DNA of 35,850 nt from an uncultured Clostridia bacterium (GCA_946187775.1 CAMHSI010000011.1:1-35850); one strand, 5' to 3'. Positions 13,565 through 24,629 are shown, counted from the first letter of the stretch. The notes: generated by a model from the letters alone, not told the origin. A program made the numbers and translations.

Positions 13565-15871
13565 TCACTCCACCGGCCGGCTCCAGTGCCCCCCGGTGGC
13601 CTCCAGCCCGGTTTTGCGCCCGGCCTGCACCGCTTCCAGCACGCGTTCCGTTTCCTCCGGGCCCTCCGTTGTCAGCTCAACCGTCCTGCCGCGGATTTCC
13701 TTCCTGTCCGCCCAGTCTGTGGGCAGCATGTTCATCAGCCGGACCCGGCATCCCTCCGGAAGCCGCTGCCGCAGCAGCGGGAACCGGTGTCCCATGGTAT
13801 CCTCCAGGCAGTTCCCCCGCAGGGCCTCCGGGCTTCCTTCATCGCACATGGCGCATTCCCGGTGCCCGTCCCTCAATCCCAGCGCCGTCCGGGCGGGGCA
13901 GTGGTGCAGCAGCATCAGCTGGGTCCGTCCGTAAACCATAACCGCCACCGGCGGGTTTCCTTCCGTCAGCTCTTCCAGTTCCCTTCCTGTCAGCTCCGGG
14001 GACGCCGTTACGAATTCGCATCCCGCCTCCAGCAGGAAAGCCGCCGCCTGCCGGTTCATCACCGGGATCCCGGCGCCGGCCCCGAAGGGCACCGGCCATT
14101 CGGCCCCCAGCTGTCCGATGGACCCCAGCACAACGCCTCCCAGCTTCTGCCGGTATTTCTTCGTCAGCCTCCGGATGGCCTGCAGGGTGTTTTCCCCGCA
14201 GACCCGGGGAATCTGCAGCCAGTCCCCCTCCGGCATCTCTTCCAGCAGCCGCTCCAGCGCCGCTTCCCTGTAATCCTCCGGGTCACGGATCACCCGGTAT
14301 CCCCGTTTCCGGGCGGCTTCCGCCTGGGCTTCCGTGCGCACAATGGCCATCCGGGGCGGCTCCCCGGCGGGCAGCACGGCTTCCGGAAGGGTTCCTTCCT
14401 CCCCGCAGTCCGGCGCGAAGGCTTCCGCCCTGGCTTTTTCCAGCGCTTCCAGCGCCTCCCGCCGGATCCGGTTCACTTCGGACAGGGGAACAAAAGCCCC
14501 CTCCGTCTCCACTTCCGTTTTTCCGGGAACAAAAAGGGATTCCCCCGTCCGTCGCAGGTTCCGCTCCAGTTCCTCCGCCCGGGCCGGCCGGGTCCTGGCC
14601 GCCTCTGTTTTTTCTCCCCGGACCGTTACTTCGTTTTCCCCGTCGGACGCCCTCAGCTCCAGCGGTTCTCCCGCCACTGCCCGCAGGAACAGGTCCGCCG
14701 TTACCCGCCGTCCGGGCATCTCTCCCGCCTTCCGGATCTGGGCCGCTTCCGTCAGCCGGTAAACCGCGTCCCCGGCCTTTACCCGCATTCCTTCCCGCAG
14801 GCGCACCAGGGCCTTTTCCCCGGCGGGAGTATCCTTTCCGGCGTAAATCAGGCTCCCGGCGCCGCCCCGGGTCCGGAACTCAATCTCATCCCCGTCCCCC
14901 AGGCTCCTGGCCAGGCGCACCCGGGCGAACCGGGCGTCCGCCTGCTCCGTCCGGCCGATCTCCACCCCGCAGTGACTCACCCGCTCCGGGTAAATCACCT
15001 CCGCGTCCTCGCATCCGAAGGCGTATCCCTTCATGAATCCGCCCCGGTTGAAAATCTGCGCCAGGGCTTCCTTCTCCGCCTTTCCCGCTTTCCGGAAATG
15101 CCCCTCTTCCAGGCTGTCCAGCCCCCGGCGGTATTCCGCGGTCACCACCGCGGCGTACTCCGGCCGCTTGGCCCGGCCTTCCAGCTTCACGGAAGCGACT
15201 CCCGCGTCCTGCAGTGCCGGAAGCTCATCCCGCAGGCATACGTCCCGGGGACTCAGCCAGGCTCCCCGGCGCCCCCGCCAGAGGTATTCCTTCCGGCAGG
15301 GCTGTGCGCACCGTCCCCGGTTTCCGCTCCGCTCCCCCGCCATGGAGGAAAACAGGCACTGGCCGCTCACCGCCACGCACTGGGCCCCGTGGCCGAAAAC
15401 CTCGATCTCGATCCCGGTTTCCGCGCATCGCCGGATCTCCTCCAGGGAACATTCCCTGGCCAGCACTGCCCGGCTCATTCCCTGATCCCTGCACCAGGCT
15501 GCCCCCGTGCGGTTGTGTATGGTCATCTGGGTGCTGGCGTGCACCGTCAGTCCGGGGCACAGGCTCCGGATCATCCGCAGGATTCCCGCGTCCTGCACCA
15601 GCACCGCGTCCACCCGGATTTCCCGCAGGAAGCGGATCACCTCCGCGATCTCCGGAAGCTCCCTGTCCTTCACCAGCGTGTTGAGGGTCACATGAACCCG
15701 CATGTGCCGCGCGTGGGCATAGGCCACAGCTTCCGCCAGCTCCCGGCGGTCAAAGTTCCCCGCGCCGGCCCTGGCGCTGAAAGCGGCGTATCCCAGGTAG
15801 ACAGCGTCCGCGCCGGCGGCGTCCGCCCGCTCCAGGGCTTCCCGGTTTCCTGCCGGGGCAAGGTTTTCCAT
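13565..15871 (-). CDS. U32-family peptidase-like protein with DUF3656 (RlhA-like)
   Basis: A 768-residue U32 family protein. The N-terminal TIM-barrel-like part (about 1-300) has the family signature FGHGAQCVAVSGQCLFSS (159-176) and four conserved cysteines C165, C172, C188 and C192 that bind an iron-sulfur cluster in characterised relatives. The rest (about 370-768) matches the DUF3656-type extension. The family was called collagenase-like, but relatives RlhA and TrhP act in hydroxylation of 23S rRNA or tRNA, so an RNA-modification role is more likely than proteolysis; this is inference. It sits between zapA (34 nt) and mutS2 (19 nt), an order common in Firmicutes. Confidence 0.88.
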   Translation of the reverse strand: MENLAPAGNREALERADAAGADAVYLGYAAFSARAGAGNFDRRELAEAVAYAHARHMRVHVTLNTLVKDRELPEIAEVIRFLREIRVDAVLVQDAGILRMIRSLCPGLTVHASTQMTIHNRTGAAWCRDQGMSRAVLARECSLEEIRRCAETGIEIEVFGHGAQCVAVSGQCLFSSMAGERSGNRGRCAQPCRKEYLWRGRRGAWLSPRDVCLRDELPALQDAGVASVKLEGRAKRPEYAAVVTAEYRRGLDSLEEGHFRKAGKAEKEALAQIFNRGGFMKGYAFGCEDAEVIYPERVSHCGVEIGRTEQADARFARVRLARSLGDGDEIEFRTRGGAGSLIYAGKDTPAGEKALVRLREGMRVKAGDAVYRLTEAAQIRKAGEMPGRRVTADLFLRAVAGEPLELRASDGENEVTVRGEKTEAARTRPARAEELERNLRRTGESLFVPGKTEVETEGAFVPLSEVNRIRREALEALEKARAEAFAPDCGEEGTLPEAVLPAGEPPRMAIVRTEAQAEAARKRGYRVIRDPEDYREAALERLLEEMPEGDWLQIPRVCGENTLQAIRRLTKKYRQKLGGVVLGSIGQLGAEWPVPFGAGAGIPVMNRQAAAFLLEAGCEFVTASPELTGRELEELTEGNPPVAVMVYGRTQLMLLHHCPARTALGLRDGHRECAMCDEGSPEALRGNCLEDTMGHRFPLLRQRLPEGCRVRLMNMLPTDWADRKEIRGRTVELTTEGPEETERVLEAVQAGRKTGLEATGGHWSRPVE

Positions 15872-15905
15872 CTTCCCGATCGCTCCTTCCGGATCCGGTT
15901 CGTTA

Positions 15906-16169
15906 TTATCTTTCCGCCTTTTTTTCCGTCATTTCTTCCATGCGCCGCTGCAGCTCCCGGTTCTCATCCTGGGTTTTCAGCAGCTCCTCCGCCAGGCGGA
16001 AGCAGGCCAGCACCGACGCCTGGGCCGAGGGCAGCCTTGTGGCGGCGGCCGTTTCGCTCAGCGTCCGGTCCACATAATCCGCCACCCGCTTCACATATTC
16101 CGGCGGATCCTCGGAAACCAGGGTGTAAGGCCTTCCCGCCACCGTTACCGTCATCCTGCGCTTTTCCAT
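15906..16169 (-). CDS. zapA: Cell division protein ZapA
   Basis: An 87-residue ZapA, which binds FtsZ and promotes bundling of the division ring. The N-terminal beta-strand part (about 5-22, VTVAGRPYTLVSEDPPEYV) and the C-terminal long coiled coil (about 45-87) match the family. Start ATG with GGGAG about 10 nt upstream. Only 24 nt separate the start from the terminator behind ppiB, which leaves no room for its own promoter, so expression likely depends on read-through. It begins a long minus-strand series with U32, mutS2 and the two-component genes. Confidence 0.88.
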   Translation of the reverse strand: MEKRRMTVTVAGRPYTLVSEDPPEYVKRVADYVDRTLSETAAATRLPSAQASVLACFRLAEELLKTQDENRELQRRMEEMTEKKAER

Positions 16170-16193
16170 TGCTTTTCTTCTCCCTTTCTTCCG

Positions 16194-16226
16194 AAAAAAC
16201 GCGGAAGGGAGTGTTCTCCTTCCGCG
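16194..16226 (-). terminator. Intrinsic terminator after ppiB
   Basis: Stem CGCGGAAGG/CCTTCCGCG (16200-16208 with 16218-16226, loop of 9) followed on the minus strand by TTTTTT (16194-16199). It lies 15 nt behind the ppiB stop and just before zapA. Confidence 0.88.
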
Positions 16227-16241
16227 CCTGGATTACCGAAT

Positions 16242-16760
16242 TCAGATCTGCTCAAAGGGGTAAACCTGCCCGAAGGTGTCCACCCTCACGGATTCCATCA
16301 CCTGGGGCTCCAGGGGCTTGTCCGCCGGATCCCGGGGCGTTTTCACGATTTCCTCCGCCACGTCCATGCCCTCAAGCACCTTCCCGAAAGCAGCGTACTG
16401 TCCGTCCAGGTGGGGACTGTCGCTGGTCATGATGAAGAACTGGCTCCCGGCGGAATCCTTTGCCATGCTCCGGGCCATGCTCAGCACGCCGTAGGTATGC
16501 TTGATGGGATTGTCCACGCCGTTGGCGGCAAACTCGCCCTTGATGCAGTAGCCCGGCCCGCCGATGCCCATGCCCCGGGGATCTCCCCCCTGGATCATGA
16601 AGCCCGGGATCACCCGGTGAAAAATCAGTCCGTCATAAAAGCCGCTGTTGGCCAGGGCAATGAAGTTCCCCACTGACTGCGGAGCATATTCGGGGTACAG
16701 CTCGCCTTTCATTTCTTTTCCGTTGCGCATCTTGATGGTAAATACAGGATTCTGCGCCAT
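16242..16760 (-). CDS. ppiB: Peptidyl-prolyl cis-trans isomerase, cyclophilin type
   Basis: A 172-residue single-domain cyclophilin that speeds proline isomerisation during folding. The catalytic segment FHRVIPGF 47-54 with R49, MIQGGDP and the QFFIMT strand are present. There is no signal peptide, so it is cytoplasmic. ATG at 16760 is chosen because AAAGGAGG lies 7 nt upstream; the ATG at 16766 abuts that site. It is monocistronic, from the promoter at 16832-16860 to the terminator at 16194-16226, apart from possible read-through into zapA. Confidence 0.94.
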   Translation of the reverse strand: MAQNPVFTIKMRNGKEMKGELYPEYAPQSVGNFIALANSGFYDGLIFHRVIPGFMIQGGDPRGMGIGGPGYCIKGEFAANGVDNPIKHTYGVLSMARSMAKDSAGSQFFIMTSDSPHLDGQYAAFGKVLEGMDVAEEIVKTPRDPADKPLEPQVMESVRVDTFGQVYPFEQI

Positions 16761-16831
16761 ATCCATACCTCCTTTGTAAAAACGGGGAAAACGCGTTTCC
16801 CGCCTGATCCGGGAAGGCCCGGAACAGACCT

Positions 16832-16860
16832 ATTTTATCAGTATTTTCCGCCCATGGCAA
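16832..16860 (-). promoter_or_regulatory. Sigma-A promoter of ppiB
   Basis: Minus strand: -35 TTGCCA (16855-16860), 17-bp spacer, -10 TAAAAT (16832-16837). It is back to back with the plus-strand promoter, their -35 boxes 5 bp apart. Confidence 0.8.
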
Positions 16861-16865
16861 GCGTT

Positions 16866-16894
16866 TTGACAAGCAGGGTAAAACCCGTTATAAT
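16866..16894 (+). promoter_or_regulatory. Perfect-consensus sigma-A promoter of the GNAT gene
   Basis: -35 TTGACA (16866-16871), 17-bp spacer, -10 TATAAT (16889-16894): both boxes match the consensus exactly. The spacer holds a small palindrome GGGT-AAA-ACCC (16876-16886), a possible operator. Confidence 0.9.
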
Positions 16895-16931
16895 GAAGGA
16901 ACTTTTCGCGCCGGCGGCGCTTTCTCTCCTT

Positions 16932-16950
16932 CGGGCGCTTTCCGCGCCCG
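16932..16950 (+). promoter_or_regulatory. Hairpin in the leader of the GNAT gene
   Basis: Perfect 7-bp stem CGGGCGC/GCGCCCG with loop TTTCC, in the roughly 75-nt leader. It is preceded by a second small GC-rich repeat (GCGCC-GGC-GGCGC at about 16909-16921) and ends about 11 nt before the ribosome binding site AAAGGA. No T tract follows. Function unknown. Confidence 0.5.
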
Positions 16951-16974
16951 GGGCACCCGGAAAGGATCAGTACG

Positions 16975-17778
16975 ATGACGATTGTTCACCCCTCCCAGCC
17001 TGTCAACGGGCTGAATCCGGAAGATGTGTTCTACGCGGTTGACGACCTGGGAACGCAGACCGGTTACGGTTTTATCCTTTATCAATACCAGCCCGGCCTC
17101 TATCCGGACTGTCCTGTGAACCTTTATTTCTCCATTGACGGGGATGCCGCCTCCCGGTATCTGCTCTTCGGAGCCCTTGTGGCCCGCGCCCGGATTCTCC
17201 AGAGCGTGAACCCCCAGCTCCGGGCCCGCCTCTATACCAGCATTTCCCCGGCGGACACGCAGATGCGGGATTTCTACGTGCACAACGGCTTTGACTGCGA
17301 CGAGACGGACGACATCCTCCAGCTGACCATTCCCTTCGGGGACGGGCGGATTCCCATGAGCTGCACCGTGGCCCCCACGCCCCTGCACACCTGGGACGAG
17401 CAGAACAGCCTTCTCTACCGGCTCGGGATGAACGAAATCACCTTCGTGGACCTGAATTACCTTCAGTCCCTGATGCACATGCCCCATTTCATGACCCTGG
17501 GGCTCTACCGCAACGCGGTTCTCATCGGCGAGGCCATCATGGCCGGCCAGGGGAACTCCTGCGAGCTGGCCGCCATCTACATTGAGCCCGGAAGCCGGCG
17601 CCAGGGCATGGGCCGCGCCCTGCTTCACCGGCTGATGGCCATCATGGCCGCGGAGGGGGTTACCTCCGTCACCACCCGGATCATGAGCCGGAGCGTTCCC
17701 CAGCAAAAGCTGATGGCGGATTTCGGCGCCACGGTGCTGGGGGTCAACATGGTTTTCCCCGGGATGTACCTCAACTGA
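16975..17778 (+). CDS. Tandem GNAT-fold N-acetyltransferase, substrate unknown
   Basis: A 267-residue protein with two GNAT-like halves. The second half (about 130-267) has the acetyl-CoA-binding motif A with RRQGMGRA at 208-215 following the AAIYIEP strand. The first half (about 15-120) keeps the motif B-like FYVHNGF (100-106) but lacks an R/QxxGxG/A loop, so it is probably a non-catalytic or degenerate copy. Substrate cannot be inferred. AAAGGA lies about 8 nt before the ATG. It is a single-gene unit: consensus promoter upstream and a strong terminator 11 nt behind the stop. The consensus promoter suggests high or tightly repressed expression. Confidence 0.8.
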   Translation: MTIVHPSQPVNGLNPEDVFYAVDDLGTQTGYGFILYQYQPGLYPDCPVNLYFSIDGDAASRYLLFGALVARARILQSVNPQLRARLYTSISPADTQMRDFYVHNGFDCDETDDILQLTIPFGDGRIPMSCTVAPTPLHTWDEQNSLLYRLGMNEITFVDLNYLQSLMHMPHFMTLGLYRNAVLIGEAIMAGQGNSCELAAIYIEPGSRRQGMGRALLHRLMAIMAAEGVTSVTTRIMSRSVPQQKLMADFGATVLGVNMVFPGMYLN

Positions 17779-17789
17779 TCGGATCTTTC

Positions 17790-17816
17790 AAAAGGCGCCT
17801 TGCGGGGCGCCTTTTT
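17790..17816 (+). terminator. Intrinsic terminator after the GNAT gene
   Basis: Stem AAAAGGCGCC/GGCGCCTTTT (17790-17799 with 17806-17815) with loop of 6, running into TTTTT. Confidence 0.92.
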
Positions 17817-17876
17817 CGGTGTTTTTTCCTCCTTCGAGCGTCCCTCTCCCGCCCGTGCCCGGAAGCCCGGAATGTC

Positions 17877-17905
17877 TTGACGAAACAACACCCCATGACT
17901 ATAAT
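17877..17905 (+). promoter_or_regulatory. Sigma-A promoter of secDF
   Basis: -35 TTGACG (17877-17882), 17-bp spacer, -10 TATAAT (17900-17905). Start point near 17912, about 30 nt before the secD ATG. Confidence 0.88.
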
Positions 17906-17941
17906 AGGTCTATCTGTGTTTCGAAGGAGGCAACGACTGTC

Positions 17942-19261
17942 ATGAAATCCAACAAAAAGCGCGGCGGCGGCAAGACCGGTGCTGTCGTGGCGCTGTGCGT
18001 GGTGCTCGTTATCACGATCCTGCTTGGCTGGATCGGGCTGACCGGGCTGAGCATTCCCCCCCGCGGGCTGTATAAGGTGCTCCCCTGGCTTCCCACGACG
18101 AACGCCGACAACTGGCCTGAATCCCTGTCCCTGGGCCTGGACCTGAGGGGCGGTATGTATGTGGAGTATTCCGGCAAGGCGCCGGACGGCTCCGAAGCCA
18201 ATTTCGATGAACTGGTGGAAGGCACCATGTACATCATCCGCCAGCGCCTGGGCGACAAGGGCTACAACGAAGCCAATGTCCAGCGCATCGGCTCCGACGG
18301 GATCCGCGTTGAAATCCCGGACGTGCAGGATGATTCCGTGCTGGACCTGATCGGCGCCGCCGCCAAGCTGGAGTTCCTGAATCCCGACGGCGAAGTCTTC
18401 ATGACCGGCGACATGGTCAAGCGCGCCACCTACGCCTATTCCGAAGGTGACCACCAGATCGCCTTCCAGCTGACGGACGAGGGCTCCAAGCTCTTCGCCG
18501 ACGTCACCGCCGCCAATATCGGCAAAACCATCGCCATCAACCTGGACGGTGAGCAGCTCATCGCTCCCACGGTGCAGTCCGCCATCACCAACGGATCCGG
18601 CGTCATCAACGGCCTGGGTTCCGCGGAACGGGCCACCACCATCGCCGCCCAGATCCAGTCCGGCGCCCTGCCCCTGCAGCTGACGCAGCAGAAGGTGGAC
18701 AAGGTTTCCGCCACTCTCGGCCAGGACGCGGTTTCCTCTTCTGTCAAGGCGGCCCTGATCGGCATCCTGCTGATCATGGTGCTGATGATCTGCCGCTACC
18801 GGCTGAACGGCCTCATCGCCTCCTGGGCGCTGACGCTGTACATCATCCTCCTCTTCCTGCTGGTGGCCCTCTTCCACATCCAGCTGACCCTGCCGGGCCT
18901 GGCCGGTGTTGTCCTGGGTATCGGTATGGCGGTGGACGCCAACGTCATCATCTTCGAGCGCTTCAATGAGGAAGCCCGCAGGGGCCGCAGCGCCAAGGCC
19001 TCCGTCCGTGCCGGCTTCAAAAACGCCATGTCCGCCGTGCTGGACGCCAACGTGACCACCCTCATCGCCGCCATCGTGCTGCTGATCTTCGGCACCGGCT
19101 CCATCCAGGGCTTCGCCAAGACCCTGCTGCTGGGCGTTGTGGTGTCCATGTTCTCCGCCATCCTGGTGACCCGCTTCCTGATGAACCGTTTCGTGAACGC
19201 AGGGGCTACAAAGATGTCCCTCTATACGCGAGTAAACGCCGGAAAGGAGGTCGAGCAGTAA
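17942..19261 (+). CDS. secD: Protein translocase subunit SecD
   Basis: A 439-residue SecD, an RND-fold membrane protein that uses the proton gradient to help pull proteins through SecYEG. TM1 about 13-36; GLDLRGG 65-71 opens the periplasmic-type P1 domain (about 60-260); five further TM helices follow from about 268 to 416. The TM4 motif with D332 in GMAVDANVIIFER is the proton-relay signature. It is short, as in Firmicutes. The ATG at 17942 is chosen because GAAGGAGG lies 11 nt upstream and the promoter is within 40 nt; longer in-frame extension would run through the promoter. The stop overlaps the secF ATG by one base (TAATG). yajC is not adjacent. Confidence 0.95.
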   Translation: MKSNKKRGGGKTGAVVALCVVLVITILLGWIGLTGLSIPPRGLYKVLPWLPTTNADNWPESLSLGLDLRGGMYVEYSGKAPDGSEANFDELVEGTMYIIRQRLGDKGYNEANVQRIGSDGIRVEIPDVQDDSVLDLIGAAAKLEFLNPDGEVFMTGDMVKRATYAYSEGDHQIAFQLTDEGSKLFADVTAANIGKTIAINLDGEQLIAPTVQSAITNGSGVINGLGSAERATTIAAQIQSGALPLQLTQQKVDKVSATLGQDAVSSSVKAALIGILLIMVLMICRYRLNGLIASWALTLYIILLFLLVALFHIQLTLPGLAGVVLGIGMAVDANVIIFERFNEEARRGRSAKASVRAGFKNAMSAVLDANVTTLIAAIVLLIFGTGSIQGFAKTLLLGVVVSMFSAILVTRFLMNRFVNAGATKMSLYTRVNAGKEVEQ

Positions 19262-20154
19262 TGGTTATCAAGAATCGTTCCAGAATCTGCCTGATCGTTT
19301 CCGCGGTAATTATCCTGGCCGCCCTGGTGCTGACCATTGCCGGCCGCGGTGTAAACCTGGGAATTGACTTTGAGGGCGGCCTCAGCATGCAGTACAACCT
19401 GAAGACCGCTGTGGAAAAAGCCGATGTGGACGCCGTGCTGAACGCCATGGGCGCCGGCACCTACACCGTCACCGTCCAGGGTGCCGAAAACAACGAAATC
19501 AACATCCGGATCAAGGATGTCGCCAAGGATGACATCCAGAAGGTACAGGATGATTTCGAAAACGGCATCAAGGAAAAGTATCCCGACGCCGAGTCCGTGG
19601 GTGATGTGAACTACGTCGGCCCCGTTGCCGGCGCCACCCTGGTGAAGAACGCCATCATCTCCGTGCTGCTGGCTTCCGTGCTGATGCTGGTCTACATCGC
19701 CATCCGGTTCGATCTCAACTCCGGACTTGCCGCGGTTTTCGGCCTGCTGCATGACGTGCTGATGATGCTCTCCTTCATGGTGATCTTCCGCTCCGTGATC
19801 CAGATGAATTCTTCCTTTATCGCGGCGGCGCTGACCATTGTCGGTTATTCCATCAACAACACCATCGTGATCTTCGACCGGATCCGTGAGAACGCGAAGA
19901 AGATGCCGACCACCGCCAAGGAAGAGGTTGCCAACATCTCCGTCCGGGAGAGCCTGGGCCGCACGATCTGCACCACCCTGACCACGCTGATCACCATTGT
20001 TGCCCTGTGCATCCTGGGCGTCGCCTCCATCCGGGAGTTTGCACTGCCCATCATCGTTGGTATCCTGTCCGGCGTTTACAGCGCGAACATGATCAACCCC
20101 TATATCTGGGCTTTCCTGGAGGAAAAGCGCCGCGCCCGCAAGGCGAAGGCCTGA
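19261..20154 (+). CDS. secF: Protein translocase subunit SecF
   Basis: A 297-residue SecF, partner of SecD. TM1 about 9-28, LGIDFEGG 33-40, soluble domain about 40-125, then five TM helices from about 127 to 285 with the TM4 signature GYSINNTIVIFDRIRE. The C-terminus is basic (KRRARKAKA). An AAAGGAGG motif inside the end of secD serves as its ribosome binding site, and the 1-bp overlap implies coupled translation at 1:1 ratio. A terminator follows the stop. Confidence 0.95.
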   Translation: MVIKNRSRICLIVSAVIILAALVLTIAGRGVNLGIDFEGGLSMQYNLKTAVEKADVDAVLNAMGAGTYTVTVQGAENNEINIRIKDVAKDDIQKVQDDFENGIKEKYPDAESVGDVNYVGPVAGATLVKNAIISVLLASVLMLVYIAIRFDLNSGLAAVFGLLHDVLMMLSFMVIFRSVIQMNSSFIAAALTIVGYSINNTIVIFDRIRENAKKMPTTAKEEVANISVRESLGRTICTTLTTLITIVALCILGVASIREFALPIIVGILSGVYSANMINPYIWAFLEEKRRARKAKA

Positions 20155-20171
20155 TAAACCGATCCTTTCTG

Positions 20172-20210
20172 GAGGGGCTGTACGCGTTGCAGTCCCTCTT
20201 TAGATTTTTT
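20172..20210 (+). terminator. Intrinsic terminator after secDF
   Basis: Stem GAGGGGCTG/CAGTCCCTC (20172-20180 with 20190-20198, one G-T pair) followed by TTTAGATTTTTT. Confidence 0.85.
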
Positions 20211-20248
20211 CAACCCGCCGGCGTTCCGGTGCAGGGAGGAGTTTGTCC

Positions 20249-21892
20249 ATGGAGTTTGTTCCCCGCGGCCCGGCGGATCCCGCCCCCCTGGGCGGCCTGC
20301 CCGGCTGGTTCAGCGCGATGCTCCGGCTCCGGGGCATCACAACGGAGGAGGAATCCCGCCGGTTTCTTTCCCCCTCCCTGGGGGACCTGCACGATCCTTT
20401 CCTCCTCCCCGGGATGACGGAAACCGTCCGGCTGCTGCGGGAGGCCGCCGCCCGCCGGGATCCCATCCTCATCTGGGGGGATTATGACGCCGACGGCATC
20501 TGCGCCGCCTCCATCCTGCTGGAAACGCTGAAGGAGGAAGGGGCAAACGTCAACTTTTACCTTCCCTCCCGCCACAGCGACGGCTACGGGCTGAACCCGG
20601 AGGGAATCCGCAAGGCAGCCGAAAAAGGGTTCCGGCTGCTGATTACGGTGGACTGCGGCATCTCCTCCCGGGAGGAAACGGCCCTGGCCCGCTCCCTGGG
20701 CATGACCGTTATCGTCACCGACCACCACGCCCTGCCCCCGGAGCTTCCGGAGGCCGACGCCGTTATGAACCCGCTGCTGGGGGGCTATCCCTGCCCCTTC
20801 CTGTGCGGCGCCGGCGTAGCCCTGAAGATCTGCCAGGCCCTGCAGGGGCCGGAAGGCCTCAGGAAGCGCCTGGACCTGGCCGCCATCGCCACGGTGGCGG
20901 ATGTGGTTCCCCTGCTGGGGGAAAACCGCGTCATCGTCCGGGAGGGCCTGGACTGCATTGCCCGAACCCGGCGCCCCGGGCTGCAGGCCCTGCTGAAAAG
21001 CGCCGGCATCGAAGCCCCCGTCACCACAGACCATCTCGGCTTCCGCATCGGTCCCCGGCTCAATGCCGCCGGCAGGCTGGAGGACGCACGTCCCGCGGCG
21101 CGGCTGCTGATGACCCGGGATCCGGTTCTTGCGGAAAGCCTGGCCAGTCACCTGGAGGAACTGAATTCCCGCCGCCAGGCCATGGAACGGGAAATCACCG
21201 GCCAGGCCCTGCAGCAGGTCCGGGAGCAGCCGGATTTCGGCACTGCCCGCTCCCTGGTGGTCTCCGGGGACTGGAACCCCGGGCTCATCGGCCTCACCGC
21301 CGGAAAACTGTGCGAGAAGTTTTACCTGCCCGCCGTTGCCCTGAGCCTGCAGGGGGATACCGCCGTCGGCTCCTGCCGCTCCATTCCCGGCGTACATATC
21401 TTCGGGATGCTGCAGCGCTGCGGCGACCTGCTGACCCGCTTCGGCGGCCACGCCCAGGCGGCGGGGCTCACCCTCCCCGCAGGGAATATCGCCGCCTTCC
21501 GGGAAAGGCTCAGCCGGGTCATTTCGGAATCCTGTCCCCCGGAGGTTTTTCGGCGGGAAATGGCCTACGACCTGGAGGTTCCCTTCCGCAGCTGGGATGA
21601 GGAGTCCCTGGGCCTGCTGGAGCAGCTGGAGCCCACCGGGGAAGGCAATCCCGCCCCCGTGTTCCTGCTCTCCGGCGCCTCGGTACAGACCATGCGCCGG
21701 GTAGGCCGGGACCTGAGCCACCTGCAGGTGACCCTGCTGGACCGGGACAATACCCCGGTTCGCGGAATCGCCTTCTCCCAGGGAGAGGAGGCGGACCGTC
21801 CCCGGGACGGGGCAGACCTGCTCTACAGGCCGTACCTCAATGAATTCCGCGGACGGCGTTCCGTTGAAGCCCGGATCTTTGCCATCCGGTAA
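20249..21892 (+). CDS. recJ: Single-stranded-DNA-specific exonuclease RecJ
   Basis: A 547-residue RecJ, the 5'-3' single-strand exonuclease of recombination and base-excision repair. DHH-phosphoesterase motifs: DYDADG 78-83, DCG 135-137 and DHH 158-160; DHHA1 domain with GGHAQAAG around 400; C-terminal OB-fold about 445-547. GGGAGGA lies 8 nt before the ATG at 20249; a TTG 6 nt earlier is less well placed. It is shorter than B. subtilis RecJ (786 residues) because the Firmicute C-terminal extension is missing. No promoter is obvious between the secF terminator and the start. It leads the recJ-rel-dtd-MBL-hemZ series; the apt gene often found between recJ and rel is absent. Confidence 0.94.
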   Translation: MEFVPRGPADPAPLGGLPGWFSAMLRLRGITTEEESRRFLSPSLGDLHDPFLLPGMTETVRLLREAAARRDPILIWGDYDADGICAASILLETLKEEGANVNFYLPSRHSDGYGLNPEGIRKAAEKGFRLLITVDCGISSREETALARSLGMTVIVTDHHALPPELPEADAVMNPLLGGYPCPFLCGAGVALKICQALQGPEGLRKRLDLAAIATVADVVPLLGENRVIVREGLDCIARTRRPGLQALLKSAGIEAPVTTDHLGFRIGPRLNAAGRLEDARPAARLLMTRDPVLAESLASHLEELNSRRQAMEREITGQALQQVREQPDFGTARSLVVSGDWNPGLIGLTAGKLCEKFYLPAVALSLQGDTAVGSCRSIPGVHIFGMLQRCGDLLTRFGGHAQAAGLTLPAGNIAAFRERLSRVISESCPPEVFRREMAYDLEVPFRSWDEESLGLLEQLEPTGEGNPAPVFLLSGASVQTMRRVGRDLSHLQVTLLDRDNTPVRGIAFSQGEEADRPRDGADLLYRPYLNEFRGRRSVEARIFAIR

Positions 21893-21946
21893 CGGGATGC
21901 TTTCCCGGGCCGTAATCGTTTTATCAGTCAGAAAGGAGGTCCTCAG

Positions 21947-24151
<2,205 letters not shown>

Positions 24152-24179
24152 TTCTTCTTCATGAAAGGCGGCTGTCCCC

Positions 24180-24629
24180 ATGCGCTGTGTTGTGCAACGT
24201 GTCACCTCCTCCTCCGTCTCCGTCGGCGGGAAAACCGTCGGCTCCATCGGCCCCGGCCTCATGGTGCTCATCGGCATCGCTTCGGAGGATACGGAGGCGG
24301 ACCTGAAATACATGGCGGAAAAGGTACCGAACCTCCGCATTTTCGATGATGAGGCCGGCGTCATGAACCGTTCCATCCTCGACGCGGGGGGCAGCATCCT
24401 GGCTGTGTCCCAGTTCACCCTTTACGGGGACGCCCGGGGCGGCCGCCGGCCCTCCTATTTCCGGGCCGCCAAGCCGGATAAGGCGGATGACCTGTATGAA
24501 CAGCTGGTCGCCCGCTGGCGGGAGAAGGGAATCCACGTGGAAACCGGCATCTTCCGCACGGATATGCAGGTTTCCCTTGTCAACGACGGCCCCGTCACCA
24601 TCCTGCTGGACAGCGAAAAGAATTTCTGA
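24180..24629 (+). CDS. dtd: D-aminoacyl-tRNA deacylase
   Basis: A 149-residue Dtd, which removes D-amino acids (and glycine from tRNA-Ala) from mischarged tRNAs. SQFTL 77-81 and the cis Gly-Pro motif NDGPVT 135-140 form the active site of the dimer. Length matches the family. It lies 28 nt behind rel, a conserved Firmicute neighbourhood, and 11 nt before the MBL hydrolase gene. Confidence 0.96.
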   Translation: MRCVVQRVTSSSVSVGGKTVGSIGPGLMVLIGIASEDTEADLKYMAEKVPNLRIFDDEAGVMNRSILDAGGSILAVSQFTLYGDARGGRRPSYFRAAKPDKADDLYEQLVARWREKGIHVETGIFRTDMQVSLVNDGPVTILLDSEKNF

